A DNA stretch of 25,262 bases, from the NCBI GenBank assembly GCA_964638245.1, contig CAZWZG010000031.1:1-25262 (forward strand), written 5' to 3'. The stretch is from CAZWZG01 sp964638245. Lineage in GTDB: Bacteria > Pseudomonadota > Alphaproteobacteria > Rhodobacterales > Rhodobacteraceae. Shown in pieces: positions 6,843 through 13,792 of the stretch. Every line of letters starts with the position of its first letter. Positions within the stretch are counted from its first letter, which is position 1. Made by a program: the position numbers and the translations under genes. The notes under the pieces are model-generated. The model saw nothing but the letters and a program-made list of their open reading frames with translations, made no database searches and had not been told where the DNA came from.

Positions 6843-8812
6843 TCGGCCGGCACCCCGGCTTTGGGCGCGCGGCGCATGCCCGCCCCGACACGCAATCGGC
6901 GATCCGTAAGGCTAAAAAGCCCGCCGATGCTCATGACAATCGCGCCCGCCCAGATCCAGTTGGCAAAGGGTTTCACGAAAGCTCGAACTGCCCAGCCACC
7001 GCCAGGTTGAGGGTCACCCACGACCACGTAAATATCGCGGAATACACCGTTGTTGATGGCCGCTTCGGTCGTCGGCATGCCCGCTACGGGGTAAAACCGT
7101 TTTTCCGGGTTCAGAACATCGACCAACTCGCCATTCCGGTAGATCGCCATGTCCGCCATGGTCGAAATGTAATTTGGACCCTCGATGCGCCGCACATCAG
7201 CCAACTCGATCGTATAAGCGCCGACATCGTAGCGATCCCCGATCTGCGCGACGCGCACGTCCTGAAGCTCCCACGCGATCAACGCGCCGATCCCGAAAAT
7301 CGTGATGCCAAAACCGGAATGCGCAATCGCCTTGCCCAGATCCGCTCGCGGCAGGCGCGCGATCCGGCCAAAACGCTGGCCAAGTGCTCCGCGTCCCGAC
7401 CGTTGCCAGAGGTCCGCGACGGCCCCGAAAACGAGCCATGCGCCAAGGGCGGCACACAAAGGAGCCAGCGCCGACCGCTCAGTCTGGACAGCCCACACAA
7501 GCGCTGCAACGGCGAAAGCAAGGACAAGGAACGGCCAAAGCGGGCGCGCGGCCTTATCCAACTTGGCCCGCTTCCAAGGCAGGATCGCCCCCAAAGGAAG
7601 GATCACGGCAAGCGCGATCATGAAAGGCGTGAAAGCTGCATCAAAGAACGGCGGGCCAACCGAAACCTTTCGATCAAAGGCCAGTTCGGCAATCAGCGGC
7701 CAGATCGTACCGATGAAAACCACGAACGCTGAAACGGCCAAGAGAATATTGTTGACCACCAGAGCGCTTTCCCGCGAGACGACAGAAAACGCAGTGCGGC
7801 TCTCTAGCTCTGTCGCGCGGAAAGCGAAAAGCGTCAGGGATACCAACATGAAAAACCCGGTGAGCCACAACAGGAACATGCCGCGCTCAGGATCGTTCGC
7901 GAAAGCGTGGACCGACGTCAGCACGCCAGAGCGCACGATGAACGCGCCGATCAAGACGAAGCCAAATGCAAGGATCGCCAAAAGTATCGTCCAACTCTTG
8001 AGCGACTCTCGTTTTTCCACAACGATGGCCGAATGCAGCAAAGCCGCCGAAATCAGCCATGGCATGAAAGATGCATTCTCGACCGGGTCCCAGAACCAGA
8101 ACCCGCCCCATCCCAATTCATAATAGGCCCACCATGACCCAAGTGCGATGCCGATTGTCAGATTGAGCCAAGCCAGAAGCGTCCAGGGTCGCACCCACCG
8201 CGCCCAAGCCGCATCCACCCGGCCGTCAATCAAAGCGGCAACAGCAAAAGAGAAGGAAATCGATAGCCCGACGTAGCCGATGTAAAGAAATGGAGGATGG
8301 AAGGCCAAACCGGGGTCCTGCAGAAGTGGGTTAAGGTCCTGGCCGTTGAAGGGAGGAATCTCGAGCCGCAAAAATGGGTTCGATGTAAAAATCAGAAACA
8401 TCAAAAACGCCACGCCAAGCGACCCTTGCACCGCCAAAACGCGCGCCTTCAACGTCTCGCGCAAGCCATGACCGAATAGAGCCACCATTGCTCCGAAAAG
8501 GGCGAGGGTCGTGACCCAGAGCAGCATCGAACCTTCGTGGTTTCCCCACACACCCGTGATCTTGTAGAGCATCGGTTTATCGGTGTGGGAATTCAGCCAA
8601 ACCAGCCTGAGCGAGAAGTCTGATGTGATGAACGCCACCATCAGCGCGCCAAAGGCGAAGGCCAGCAGGAGGAACTGCGCAAGTGCCGCAGGCTCAGCCA
8701 TCGCCATCCAGCCACGCCAGCCTTTGTGCGCGCCAACAAGCGGCACCACCGTCTGCACGATCGCGATCCAAAGCGCGAGGATCAGGGCAAAATGGCCGAG
8801 TTCTGTGATCAT
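6839..8812 (-). CDS. ccmF: Haem lyase subunit CcmF, cytochrome c maturation
   Basis: A large polytopic inner-membrane protein that transfers haem from holo-CcmE to apocytochrome c together with CcmH and CcmI. The 657-residue length is typical. The periplasmic haem-binding WWD signature is present as WGGFWFWDPVENASFMPW (235-252). A second conserved loop, WGNHEGSMLLW, lies at 89-99. Many hydrophobic helices cover the first ~500 residues, with a large periplasmic domain and a last helix near the C-terminus. It overlaps ccmH by four bases. Upstream, a 140-aa membrane-protein gene ends 66 bases before its start. In many genomes ccmE directly precedes ccmF; here a lysis module separates them. Confidence 0.97.
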   Translation of the reverse strand: MITELGHFALILALWIAIVQTVVPLVGAHKGWRGWMAMAEPAALAQFLLLAFAFGALMVAFITSDFSLRLVWLNSHTDKPMLYKITGVWGNHEGSMLLWVTTLALFGAMVALFGHGLRETLKARVLAVQGSLGVAFLMFLIFTSNPFLRLEIPPFNGQDLNPLLQDPGLAFHPPFLYIGYVGLSISFSFAVAALIDGRVDAAWARWVRPWTLLAWLNLTIGIALGSWWAYYELGWGGFWFWDPVENASFMPWLISAALLHSAIVVEKRESLKSWTILLAILAFGFVLIGAFIVRSGVLTSVHAFANDPERGMFLLWLTGFFMLVSLTLFAFRATELESRTAFSVVSRESALVVNNILLAVSAFVVFIGTIWPLIAELAFDRKVSVGPPFFDAAFTPFMIALAVILPLGAILPWKRAKLDKAARPLWPFLVLAFAVAALVWAVQTERSALAPLCAALGAWLVFGAVADLWQRSGRGALGQRFGRIARLPRADLGKAIAHSGFGITIFGIGALIAWELQDVRVAQIGDRYDVGAYTIELADVRRIEGPNYISTMADMAIYRNGELVDVLNPEKRFYPVAGMPTTEAAINNGVFRDIYVVVGDPQPGGGWAVRAFVKPFANWIWAGAIVMSIGGLFSLTDRRLRVGAGMRRAPKAGVPAE

Positions 8813-8878
8813 GCACGGACAGTATACCGTCCGCGCCCCCGCGCCAAGGCGCTGCGCGTCAATGCCGCAACTGTGGGA

Positions 8879-9301
8879 TCAGAAAATCAGATTGACCGTC
8901 AAAGCGACAACAAAGGACCCGATAACAGGCAACAGAAATGCCTTACCGTGCCAGCCAAGCGTGCGCTGTATCGTGACGAAATGCAGCGTCGCTCCAACAA
9001 AATACAACGACAAAAGCACAAACAGAAAACTGTTGTCCTGCATCATCGGTGGTCGCTCGAGCGATCGATAGATCCAGAACCACGCAAGAACCCCGGCACA
9101 TCCGGCCCAACTGAAAGCCATGCCAAGGGCCAAAGGCGTCGCTCGTTTCTGGTAAAGCCAGAAAAACGTGCCCGCGATCATCAGGGCCATCGTTGCAAGG
9201 GCCCCGTAAACCGTCTTGTAGGTTGCGCCATAGCCAAAGGCTGCCTCGCCTGCCAGCAGCGCTGAAGCCGCAACGATGAGCATGTAAATGGCCTGTTTCA
9301 T
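8879..9301 (-). CDS. Unknown multi-spanning membrane protein at the end of the lysis module
   Basis: I do not recognise a family. The 140-residue protein has about five hydrophobic segments: 3-18, 31-50, 57-78, 91-110 and 120-139. Short charged loops include YRSLERPP and the polar IQRTLGWHGK. Its ATG overlaps the stop of the preceding 41-aa ORF in an ATGA (9298-9301), so the two are probably translationally coupled. It lies between the lysis genes and ccmF in the same direction and could belong functionally to either group. The positive loops and small size would suit an accessory membrane protein, but no catalytic motif is visible. Confidence 0.75.
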   Translation of the reverse strand: MKQAIYMLIVAASALLAGEAAFGYGATYKTVYGALATMALMIAGTFFWLYQKRATPLALGMAFSWAGCAGVLAWFWIYRSLERPPMMQDNSFLFVLLSLYFVGATLHFVTIQRTLGWHGKAFLLPVIGSFVVALTVNLIF

Positions 9302-9423
9302 TTGCGAAGCATCTCCTTGACGGCGCGGTCCAGCGCGTCCGCCGCCTCATGGTTTCTCGAAAAGGCCAGCAAAAGCTTCCGGCTCATGAAAAACGTCCTC
9401 AGATAAGCTATTACGGTTGCCAA
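9298..9423 (-). CDS. Small 41-aa basic amphipathic protein, TTG start
   Basis: A short frame begins at TTG (9423-9421), beginning MATVIAYLRTFF and ending DRAVKEMLRK. The start is supported by GGGAGG, five bases upstream and partly overlapping the stop of the 59-aa ORF. An internal ATG would give only 29 residues and lacks such a site. The stop overlaps the ATG of the next gene by four bases. The N-terminal third is hydrophobic and aromatic, and the rest is a charged amphipathic helix. I know no family for it. Tight packing on both sides argues that it is translated, either as a product or as a coupling leader. Confidence 0.55.
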   Translation of the reverse strand: MATVIAYLRTFFMSRKLLLAFSRNHEAADALDRAVKEMLRK

Positions 9424-9433
9424 TGGTGCCTCC

Positions 9434-9613
9434 CTAGATGCGCGGCAGCCGTTCCCGGATGATTGTCGTCATCTCGAGAAGGATGGTCGTGTTCTTGTCC
9501 AGAACGCTTCTTGTGGCGGCGTCCTTTTGGTTGTCGCGGTACAAGAGGTAGAACACCAAAAGCACCCAAGGGCCGTATTCAGCCACGAGTTTCAGGATCA
9601 GGTCAGAGCCCAT
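9434..9613 (-). CDS. Small 59-aa single-TM protein, BhlA/UviB-like architecture, possible second holin or antiholin
   Basis: This frame starts at an ATG preceded by GGAGGG with seven bases of spacing, and overlaps the 3' end of the holin gene by 11 bases. The N-terminus (MGSDLILKLVAEYGPWVLL) leads into one hydrophobic helix at about 14-25. A charged stretch RDNQKD and a heptad-like amphipathic tail rich in L, I and T follow. This layout (short N-terminus, GPWVLLVFYLLY-type helix, charged coiled tail) resembles small BhlA/UviB holin-like proteins. The resemblance is from memory and unverified. Its position right after the holin supports a role in lysis timing or membrane permeabilisation. Confidence 0.7.
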   Translation of the reverse strand: MGSDLILKLVAEYGPWVLLVFYLLYRDNQKDAATRSVLDKNTTILLEMTTIIRERLPRI

Positions 9614-10145
9614 TCAAAGCCCTCCATTCATCAAGGGCCGGGTTCGTGCCCGATGGGGGCGCCGGATTTCCGCCCCCGGCATCAAGCGCACGAAGCGCCG
9701 AGATGTTGCGCACGACACCAGCCGATAGCGCCATGGTCGAGGCGATAGAGCGTTGGAAAGCCTGGCTTTTCGTCTGATACCGCGCTCCGAAATAGAAGGA
9801 CACAATCGCGCCCATCAGCCACCAAAGCGGTTCGGGCACCAAGGCCACGCCCTGCATGCGTTCCGCAAACCAGATCGGGTCGGCCATAGCCGAAACAAAC
9901 AAGCCAAGCGTTCCAAGCGCCAGCATCGGCCGTGGGAGGCGGTTCACCCCGTCCATGATGCGATCGAACAGGCCCTGACGCGGGATCGCGAATTCGGCTG
10001 CGAACTGATCGAGCGCTGCTCGACTGAGTTCAGCTTCCCGGATCGCGCCGGTCTCGGCGTTCTCAAGGAACACCTCGGCTGTTTCGCGGATGACGTTTTT
10101 GCCGCTGCCAAACAGGATCGTAAGGATGTCCGTGACTAGGCCCAT
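9603..10145 (-). CDS. Holin of the GTA_holin_3TM type, gene transfer agent release
   Basis: A 180-residue protein matching my knowledge of the three-TM holin family associated with GTA release in Rhodobacterales. It would permeabilise the inner membrane so that the endolysin reaches the murein. The N-terminus is amphipathic (MGLVTDILTILFGSGKNVI). A soluble helical region with LENAETGAIREAELSRAAL follows, and then hydrophobic segments at about 73-88 and 101-120. The C-terminal tail is Gly/Pro-rich. It overlaps the endolysin gene by 10 bases upstream and the 59-aa gene by 11 bases downstream, so this is a tightly coupled lysis cassette. GTA production itself is not shown, since no capsid or terminase gene is in the window. 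Confidence 0.83.
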   Translation of the reverse strand: MGLVTDILTILFGSGKNVIRETAEVFLENAETGAIREAELSRAALDQFAAEFAIPRQGLFDRIMDGVNRLPRPMLALGTLGLFVSAMADPIWFAERMQGVALVPEPLWWLMGAIVSFYFGARYQTKSQAFQRSIASTMALSAGVVRNISALRALDAGGGNPAPPSGTNPALDEWRALNGL

Positions 10146-10747
10146 TGCGACACCCGTGCTGCGTGCTCGGCCTCGCTCAGGTGGTAGCGGGGTGAGATGA
10201 ATTCCTCGGCCCGCTTGATCCAGCCGCCCTTGCCGCCATCACGGCGACGGGCAAACTTGCGCAAGGGCGGGCGGCGATCACCAAGGCGGTAGTAGTAGTT
10301 GCGACGGGCAATACCGTAGGCATCAACGAAATGGTCGGGTGCCGTCGAGAATGCCGCCCGCGTCGCCGCCAGGGTTTGTGGACCGATGGCCCCATCCACA
10401 GCAATCCGATGCCCCATGTCCACAAGCAAGCGCTGCAACAGTTTCACTGCGTTCCCGCCCTTGTTCACGTAGGCGTCGAAAACCGTTGCGTGCAGCGGCT
10501 CGGGCAACTCATCAATGCGTGGCGCAAAGAAGTAGTGCTCGATAAAGATCTCGCGCGCTTCCTTTGTCCCCAACGCCTGTACATCGCGCGCCGTGATGCG
10601 ACCGTCGCCGGTCATATCACGCCCGTAGCGCTTCAATGCGCCCAGGGTCACTCCATGCTTGGTCGCCCCGCCCGGATCGTCGGGGTCGTTCACATAGCCA
10701 CCCTCACGGGCGATGATGGCATCGGCGATGGCTTCAACAGAGGGCAT
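10136..10747 (-). CDS. GH108 peptidoglycan hydrolase (GTA/phage-type endolysin)
   Basis: A cytoplasmic muramidase-type endolysin without an evident signal peptide, consistent with holin-dependent export. The GH108 signature EGGYVNDPDDPGGATKHGVT holds the catalytic Glu (Glu15 from the chosen start). The second half contains a GH108-associated peptidoglycan-binding-like segment around VDGAIGPQTLAATRAA. The total of 203 residues fits the family. I chose ATG 10747, which has a GGA about seven bases upstream. An in-frame TTG at 10759 would add four residues but has no ribosome binding site. It starts 78 bases after ccmE ends, with a dyad in between, and overlaps the holin gene. Members of this pair are known to release GTA particles in Rhodobacter. 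Confidence 0.9.
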   Translation of the reverse strand: MPSVEAIADAIIAREGGYVNDPDDPGGATKHGVTLGALKRYGRDMTGDGRITARDVQALGTKEAREIFIEHYFFAPRIDELPEPLHATVFDAYVNKGGNAVKLLQRLLVDMGHRIAVDGAIGPQTLAATRAAFSTAPDHFVDAYGIARRNYYYRLGDRRPPLRKFARRRDGGKGGWIKRAEEFISPRYHLSEAEHAARVSQWA

Positions 10748-10762
10748 TTCAGCGTCCAACGT

Positions 10763-10774
10763 TTTGATTTCAAA
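10763..10774. promoter_or_regulatory. Palindrome in front of the lysis cassette
   Basis: TTTGATTTCAAA is a palindromic 12-mer (TTTGA-TT-TCAAA), flanked by CG on both sides in a slightly imperfect extension (10760-10776). It lies between ccmE and the endolysin start. A lone TTAA half-site at 10800-10803 is the only CtrA-like sequence; the full TTAA-N7-TTAA is absent. An operator function is inferred from position. Confidence 0.35.
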
Positions 10775-10825
10775 CGCTGGTGAGGCTCTGCCGAATTGGT
10801 TAACGGGGCCGGAGCAGTGCGAACG

Positions 10826-11275
10826 CTAGTTCGTGGGCTCGCGGTAGACGCCCTGTTCCTTGAGGACGTCGATCACCTCTGCGGGCATGTAGGTTTCGTC
10901 GTGTTTTGCAAGTAATTCAGTGGCTTGGAAGACGCCGTTTATGTAGCGTCCCGTCACGACGGTGCCCTGACCTTCGGTGAAAAGGTCCGGTCGCGGCTCA
11001 TCCCCCACATATCTGGCGGGAACCTCGGCACCACCATCAGTGATGACAAAATCAAATCGAACCCCTTGGAGATTCGCGATCGAGCCTTCTTTTACGAGGC
11101 CACCGAGGCGAAACACCTCGTTCTCGGGCGGTGGGGCTTCGACGACCTGCGTGGGCGAGCGAAAAAACGCGAAAGCGTCATTCGGCAAAAAGGCAAAGAT
11201 CGCCAACAGCGCGACGACGGCCCCAAGGCCGATCCCGATGATCTGAATGCGTCTCTGCTTTTTCAGCGACTTCAT
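10826..11275 (-). CDS. ccmE: Haem chaperone CcmE, cytochrome c maturation
   Basis: A membrane-anchored periplasmic protein that binds haem covalently and hands it to CcmF. One N-terminal anchor helix (about 11-31) precedes the OB-fold domain. The haem-binding motif LLAKHDETYMP carries the covalent His125 and Tyr129, equivalent to E. coli His130 and Tyr134. The 149-residue length is normal. It starts 10 bases after the argC stop and is followed at a short distance by the endolysin gene on the same strand, so it is probably co-transcribed with murI and argC. A polytopic membrane-protein gene and ccmF come only after the lysis module. Confidence 0.96.
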   Translation of the reverse strand: MKSLKKQRRIQIIGIGLGAVVALLAIFAFLPNDAFAFFRSPTQVVEAPPPENEVFRLGGLVKEGSIANLQGVRFDFVITDGGAEVPARYVGDEPRPDLFTEGQGTVVTGRYINGVFQATELLAKHDETYMPAEVIDVLKEQGVYREPTN

Positions 11276-11285
11276 GTGCCAACTC

Positions 11286-11858
11286 TCACGGGAAGACAGG
11301 CGCCAGCATCAGGCCGGTCGTTTCCTCGATCCCGAACATAAGATTGGCATTCTGAAGCGCATGTCCAGAGGAGCCCTTGGTCAAATTGTCGAGTGCGGCA
11401 AAGAGGATCACCCGGCCCGGCTTGCGGTCGGCCACNNNNNNNNNNNNNNNNNNNNNNNNNNNNNNNNNNNNNNNNNNNNNNNNNNNNNNNNNNNNNNNNN
11501 NNNNNNNNNNNNNNNNNNNNNNNNNNNNNNNNNNNGCTGCCGGGTCCCGAAGGCGGAAATCGGCGGACAAATCGATGATCCGCACCGACTCGGGCAGGCT
11601 GGAAAGCGTCGCCTGCCCGGTTGCATGGGGCAGCGCCGAAAACACCAACTCGATTCCGTCAAAATCGATTTCGTCCATCTTCTGGAGCACGGGCAAATCG
11701 AGGTGTCGCAAATGCGGATAAACCTGAGCAATGGTCATGCCAGCCTTGCGGTCAGCAGACATGGCTTTGATCTCGAAACCCGGATGGGTCGAAAGAAGGC
11801 GGATCAGTTCCGCGCCAACGTAGCCGCTGGCACCTAGGATTGCGACAGAATGGGTCAT
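11286..11858 (-). CDS. argC: N-acetyl-gamma-glutamyl-phosphate reductase, interrupted by an assembly gap
   Basis: ArgC catalyses the NADPH-dependent third step of arginine synthesis. The N-terminal nucleotide-binding motif is visible (SVAILGASGYVGAELIRLL), as are FSALPHATGQ and IIDLSADFRLRDP. After the gap the conserved end reads FAALDNLTKGSSGHALQNAN. Known family length is about 340 residues. Only about 156 are present plus 34 unknown, so roughly 550 bases are probably missing and the 100 N are a placeholder. The segment with the catalytic cysteine lies in the gap. The frame happens to stay open across the Ns, which has no meaning. It follows murI by 17 bases and precedes ccmE by 10. Confidence 0.93.
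   Translation of the reverse strand: MTHSVAILGASGYVGAELIRLLSTHPGFEIKAMSADRKAGMTIAQVYPHLRHLDLPVLQKMDEIDFDGIELVFSALPHATGQATLSSLPESVRIIDLSADFRLRDPAXXXXXXXXXXXXXXXXXXXXXXXXXXXXXXXXXXVADRKPGRVILFAALDNLTKGSSGHALQNANLMFGIEETTGLMLAPVFP
11436..11535. other. Assembly gap (100 N) inside argC
   Basis: Exactly 100 N, the usual placeholder for a gap of unknown length. The ArgC family length implies the true missing sequence is several hundred bases. Confidence 0.95.
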
Positions 11859-11875
11859 GGGCGCGCGTGTACCGC

Positions 11876-12688
11876 TCAGGCGGGCTCAAAGTCCAGCTTG
11901 CGTTTCAGAAAACGCGTCGCCTGGTCGGAGACCTTGCGCGGATCGCCCGTGGTGAACAGGCGCCGTTCTTCGCCCGGACCAACCATTTCAGGGCGACGTT
12001 TCAGGTAGTCGGCAAGGCTTTCGGCCACCAGATTGGCCTGACTGTAGACGGTCACATCGCCTCCTAGTGCGTCCTGAAATGCCTCGGCCATCAAGGGGTA
12101 ATGCGTACAGCCCAGGATCGCGGCCTCTGGATCAGGCATCTTGCGCTTCAGCGCATCGACATGGCTTCGCACCAGGGCTTCGGCAAGGATCAGGTCACCG
12201 TCTTCGATGGCATCTACAACACCACCACAGGCTTGCGCCTCGACGTCAACGCCAATGGCGCGAAATGCCAGTTCGCGCTGAAACGCCCGGCTCGCTACCG
12301 TCGAAGGGGTTGCAAACAGCGCGACGTGCTTGACGGCAACCTCGCGCGGCGGGGAATTGTCGCCCCATTGCCGTTCTGTCAAAGCCTCGATTAGCGGCAC
12401 GAACACCCCAAGAACACGCTTGTCCGAGGGAACCCACGCTTCCTGCATCTTGCGAAGAGCTGCGGCCGACGCCGTGTTACAGGCCAGGATCACCAGATCA
12501 CATCCCGCATCGAACAGACGTTGCGTCCCAGCGGTGGTCAGGTTGTAGACATCATCAGCGTCACGCACCCCGTAGGGCGCATGGGCGTTGTCGCCAAAGT
12601 AACAGAATGGCACGTCCGGCAGGCGCTTTGTCACAGCGTCAAAAACCGTCAGCCCGCCCAACCCGCTGTCAAAAATCCCAACCGCCAT
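11876..12688 (-). CDS. murI: Glutamate racemase
   Basis: It interconverts L- and D-glutamate and supplies D-Glu for peptidoglycan. The N-terminal signature GIFDSGLGGLTV carries the conserved Asp7. The two catalytic cysteines are Cys70 in LACNTAS and Cys194 in GCTHYPL. The length is 270 residues, usual for the family. The gene begins 9 bases after the acyltransferase gene ends and precedes argC by 17 bases, so the three are likely one transcript. Confidence 0.96.
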   Translation of the reverse strand: MAVGIFDSGLGGLTVFDAVTKRLPDVPFCYFGDNAHAPYGVRDADDVYNLTTAGTQRLFDAGCDLVILACNTASAAALRKMQEAWVPSDKRVLGVFVPLIEALTERQWGDNSPPREVAVKHVALFATPSTVASRAFQRELAFRAIGVDVEAQACGGVVDAIEDGDLILAEALVRSHVDALKRKMPDPEAAILGCTHYPLMAEAFQDALGGDVTVYSQANLVAESLADYLKRRPEMVGPGEERRLFTTGDPRKVSDQATRFLKRKLDFEPA

Positions 12689-12697
12689 AGTGCACCT

Positions 12698-13615
12698 TCA
12701 AGCTCTGTGCTTGTCCTCGAACTCGAAGCCGTACTCGCTTGTGTTGAACGGCTCTGGCGACAGCGCATAGGTCTGGCTGCGCAGAAAGTCCATCATCGCC
12801 TTGGGATCGCTGCGGTAGGACGCGATCATTTCGGGGTCAATTGGCTTGCCGATAGCGATACGCACAGGCTCGTCCACGCGCCTTTTGAATTCCTTGATCA
12901 ACAGCGCCATGCGCAGCGTATTGTGCCAGCGGCTGGCCAATTGGAACAGCCGCGAATTGGCACCGTCGAAATAGATCGGCACAACCGTCGCCCCTGAACG
13001 CGCGATCATCTTGGCCGTGAATGTCCGCCACCCAGGATCCATTGCCCGGCTGAAGGGTTTGGAGGAGGTCGACACCGTTCCCCCCGGAAAGATCCCGATC
13101 GCCCCGCCCCCAGCAAGGTAGCGTAGTGATTCCTTGCGTGTTGCGATGTTCAGGGCAACCGCTTCTTTGGTTTCATCAAAGGAGATCGGAAGAATGACCT
13201 TGTCGAGTTCTTCCGCCTTGCGAAACACACGGTGCGCGAGGATACGGAAATCCCCACGCCGCAGGCTGAGCAGATGCCCAAGGATCAGACCGTCGAGGAT
13301 CCCGTAAGGATGGTTCGCAATCACAATGATCGGGCCGTCTTGCGGGATGTTTTCCATTGACCCCGAAATTACATCAAGGCTCAGCCCGTACCGCTCGACC
13401 ATGACTTGCCAAAAATCACGACCTGCTGCGACTTCGTCCTCATACCCGCGCGCGCGCTTGATAAGGCGAATACGTCCCGTCGCGTTTTCCACCACCCGGA
13501 TCACGGCGCGCCCTGAGCGCGACTGCGCAGATGTTGCATAGCTGATATCGCGCGTCATGTTGCGCGTCGCCCCCATGGCAGAGCGTTTCTTGCGAAGTCG
13601 AAGGCGGTTTTTCAT
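12698..13615 (-). CDS. PlsC-like lysophospholipid acyltransferase
   Basis: A glycerolipid acyltransferase-fold protein of up to 305 residues, probably membrane-associated, acting in phospholipid or related lipid remodelling. The active-site block is IANHPYGILDG (99-109), giving a His102-x5-Asp108 spacing. This is the NHPxGxxDG variant, not the HX4D of classical PlsC. The second block, GIFPGGTVST (174-183), and the substrate segment ISFDETKEAV are also present. The first 20 residues are very basic, and internal ATGs at residues 14 and 20 are alternative starts. It is the first gene of the minus-strand array, divergent from a LysR gene. A role as hemolysin-like or OlsA-like acyltransferase cannot be settled from sequence alone. 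Confidence 0.85.
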   Translation of the reverse strand: MKNRLRLRKKRSAMGATRNMTRDISYATSAQSRSGRAVIRVVENATGRIRLIKRARGYEDEVAAGRDFWQVMVERYGLSLDVISGSMENIPQDGPIIVIANHPYGILDGLILGHLLSLRRGDFRILAHRVFRKAEELDKVILPISFDETKEAVALNIATRKESLRYLAGGGAIGIFPGGTVSTSSKPFSRAMDPGWRTFTAKMIARSGATVVPIYFDGANSRLFQLASRWHNTLRMALLIKEFKRRVDEPVRIAIGKPIDPEMIASYRSDPKAMMDFLRSQTYALSPEPFNTSEYGFEFEDKHRA

Positions 13616-13733
13616 CGGCTCAATCTGCTGAAACGGTTTCCATGAAATGCGTTCACCCCATACCTACTTCAAGCTTTGGAGCAGATTTCGGACAAAAAGT
13701 CACTGGCCCCCGCCGCTCTGCCACGCCCAAGGT

Positions 13734-13767
13734 TGACACAAAGCCCGCGAACCCAACACATGTGTCA
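13734..13767. promoter_or_regulatory. Inverted repeat in the lysR/acyltransferase divergent region
   Basis: TGACACA (13734-13740) and TGTGTCA (13761-13767) are perfect inverted copies with a 20-base spacer. The right arm also lies in the palindrome ACACATGTGT (13756-13765). The pair lies 26-59 bases before the LysR start. LysR proteins commonly autoregulate from such divergent regions. Confidence 0.4.
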
Positions 13768-13792
13768 GGGAACAAACCGGGGTAGCGGTCGT

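Noticed and set aside
7302..8123. Plus-strand open frame of 273 codons opposite ccmF
   Set aside because: Antisense shadow of ccmF with a low-complexity basic composition and no ribosome binding site.
10795..10825. CtrA binding site upstream of the lysis genes
   Set aside because: Only one TTAA half-site is present; the second half at seven bases spacing is missing.
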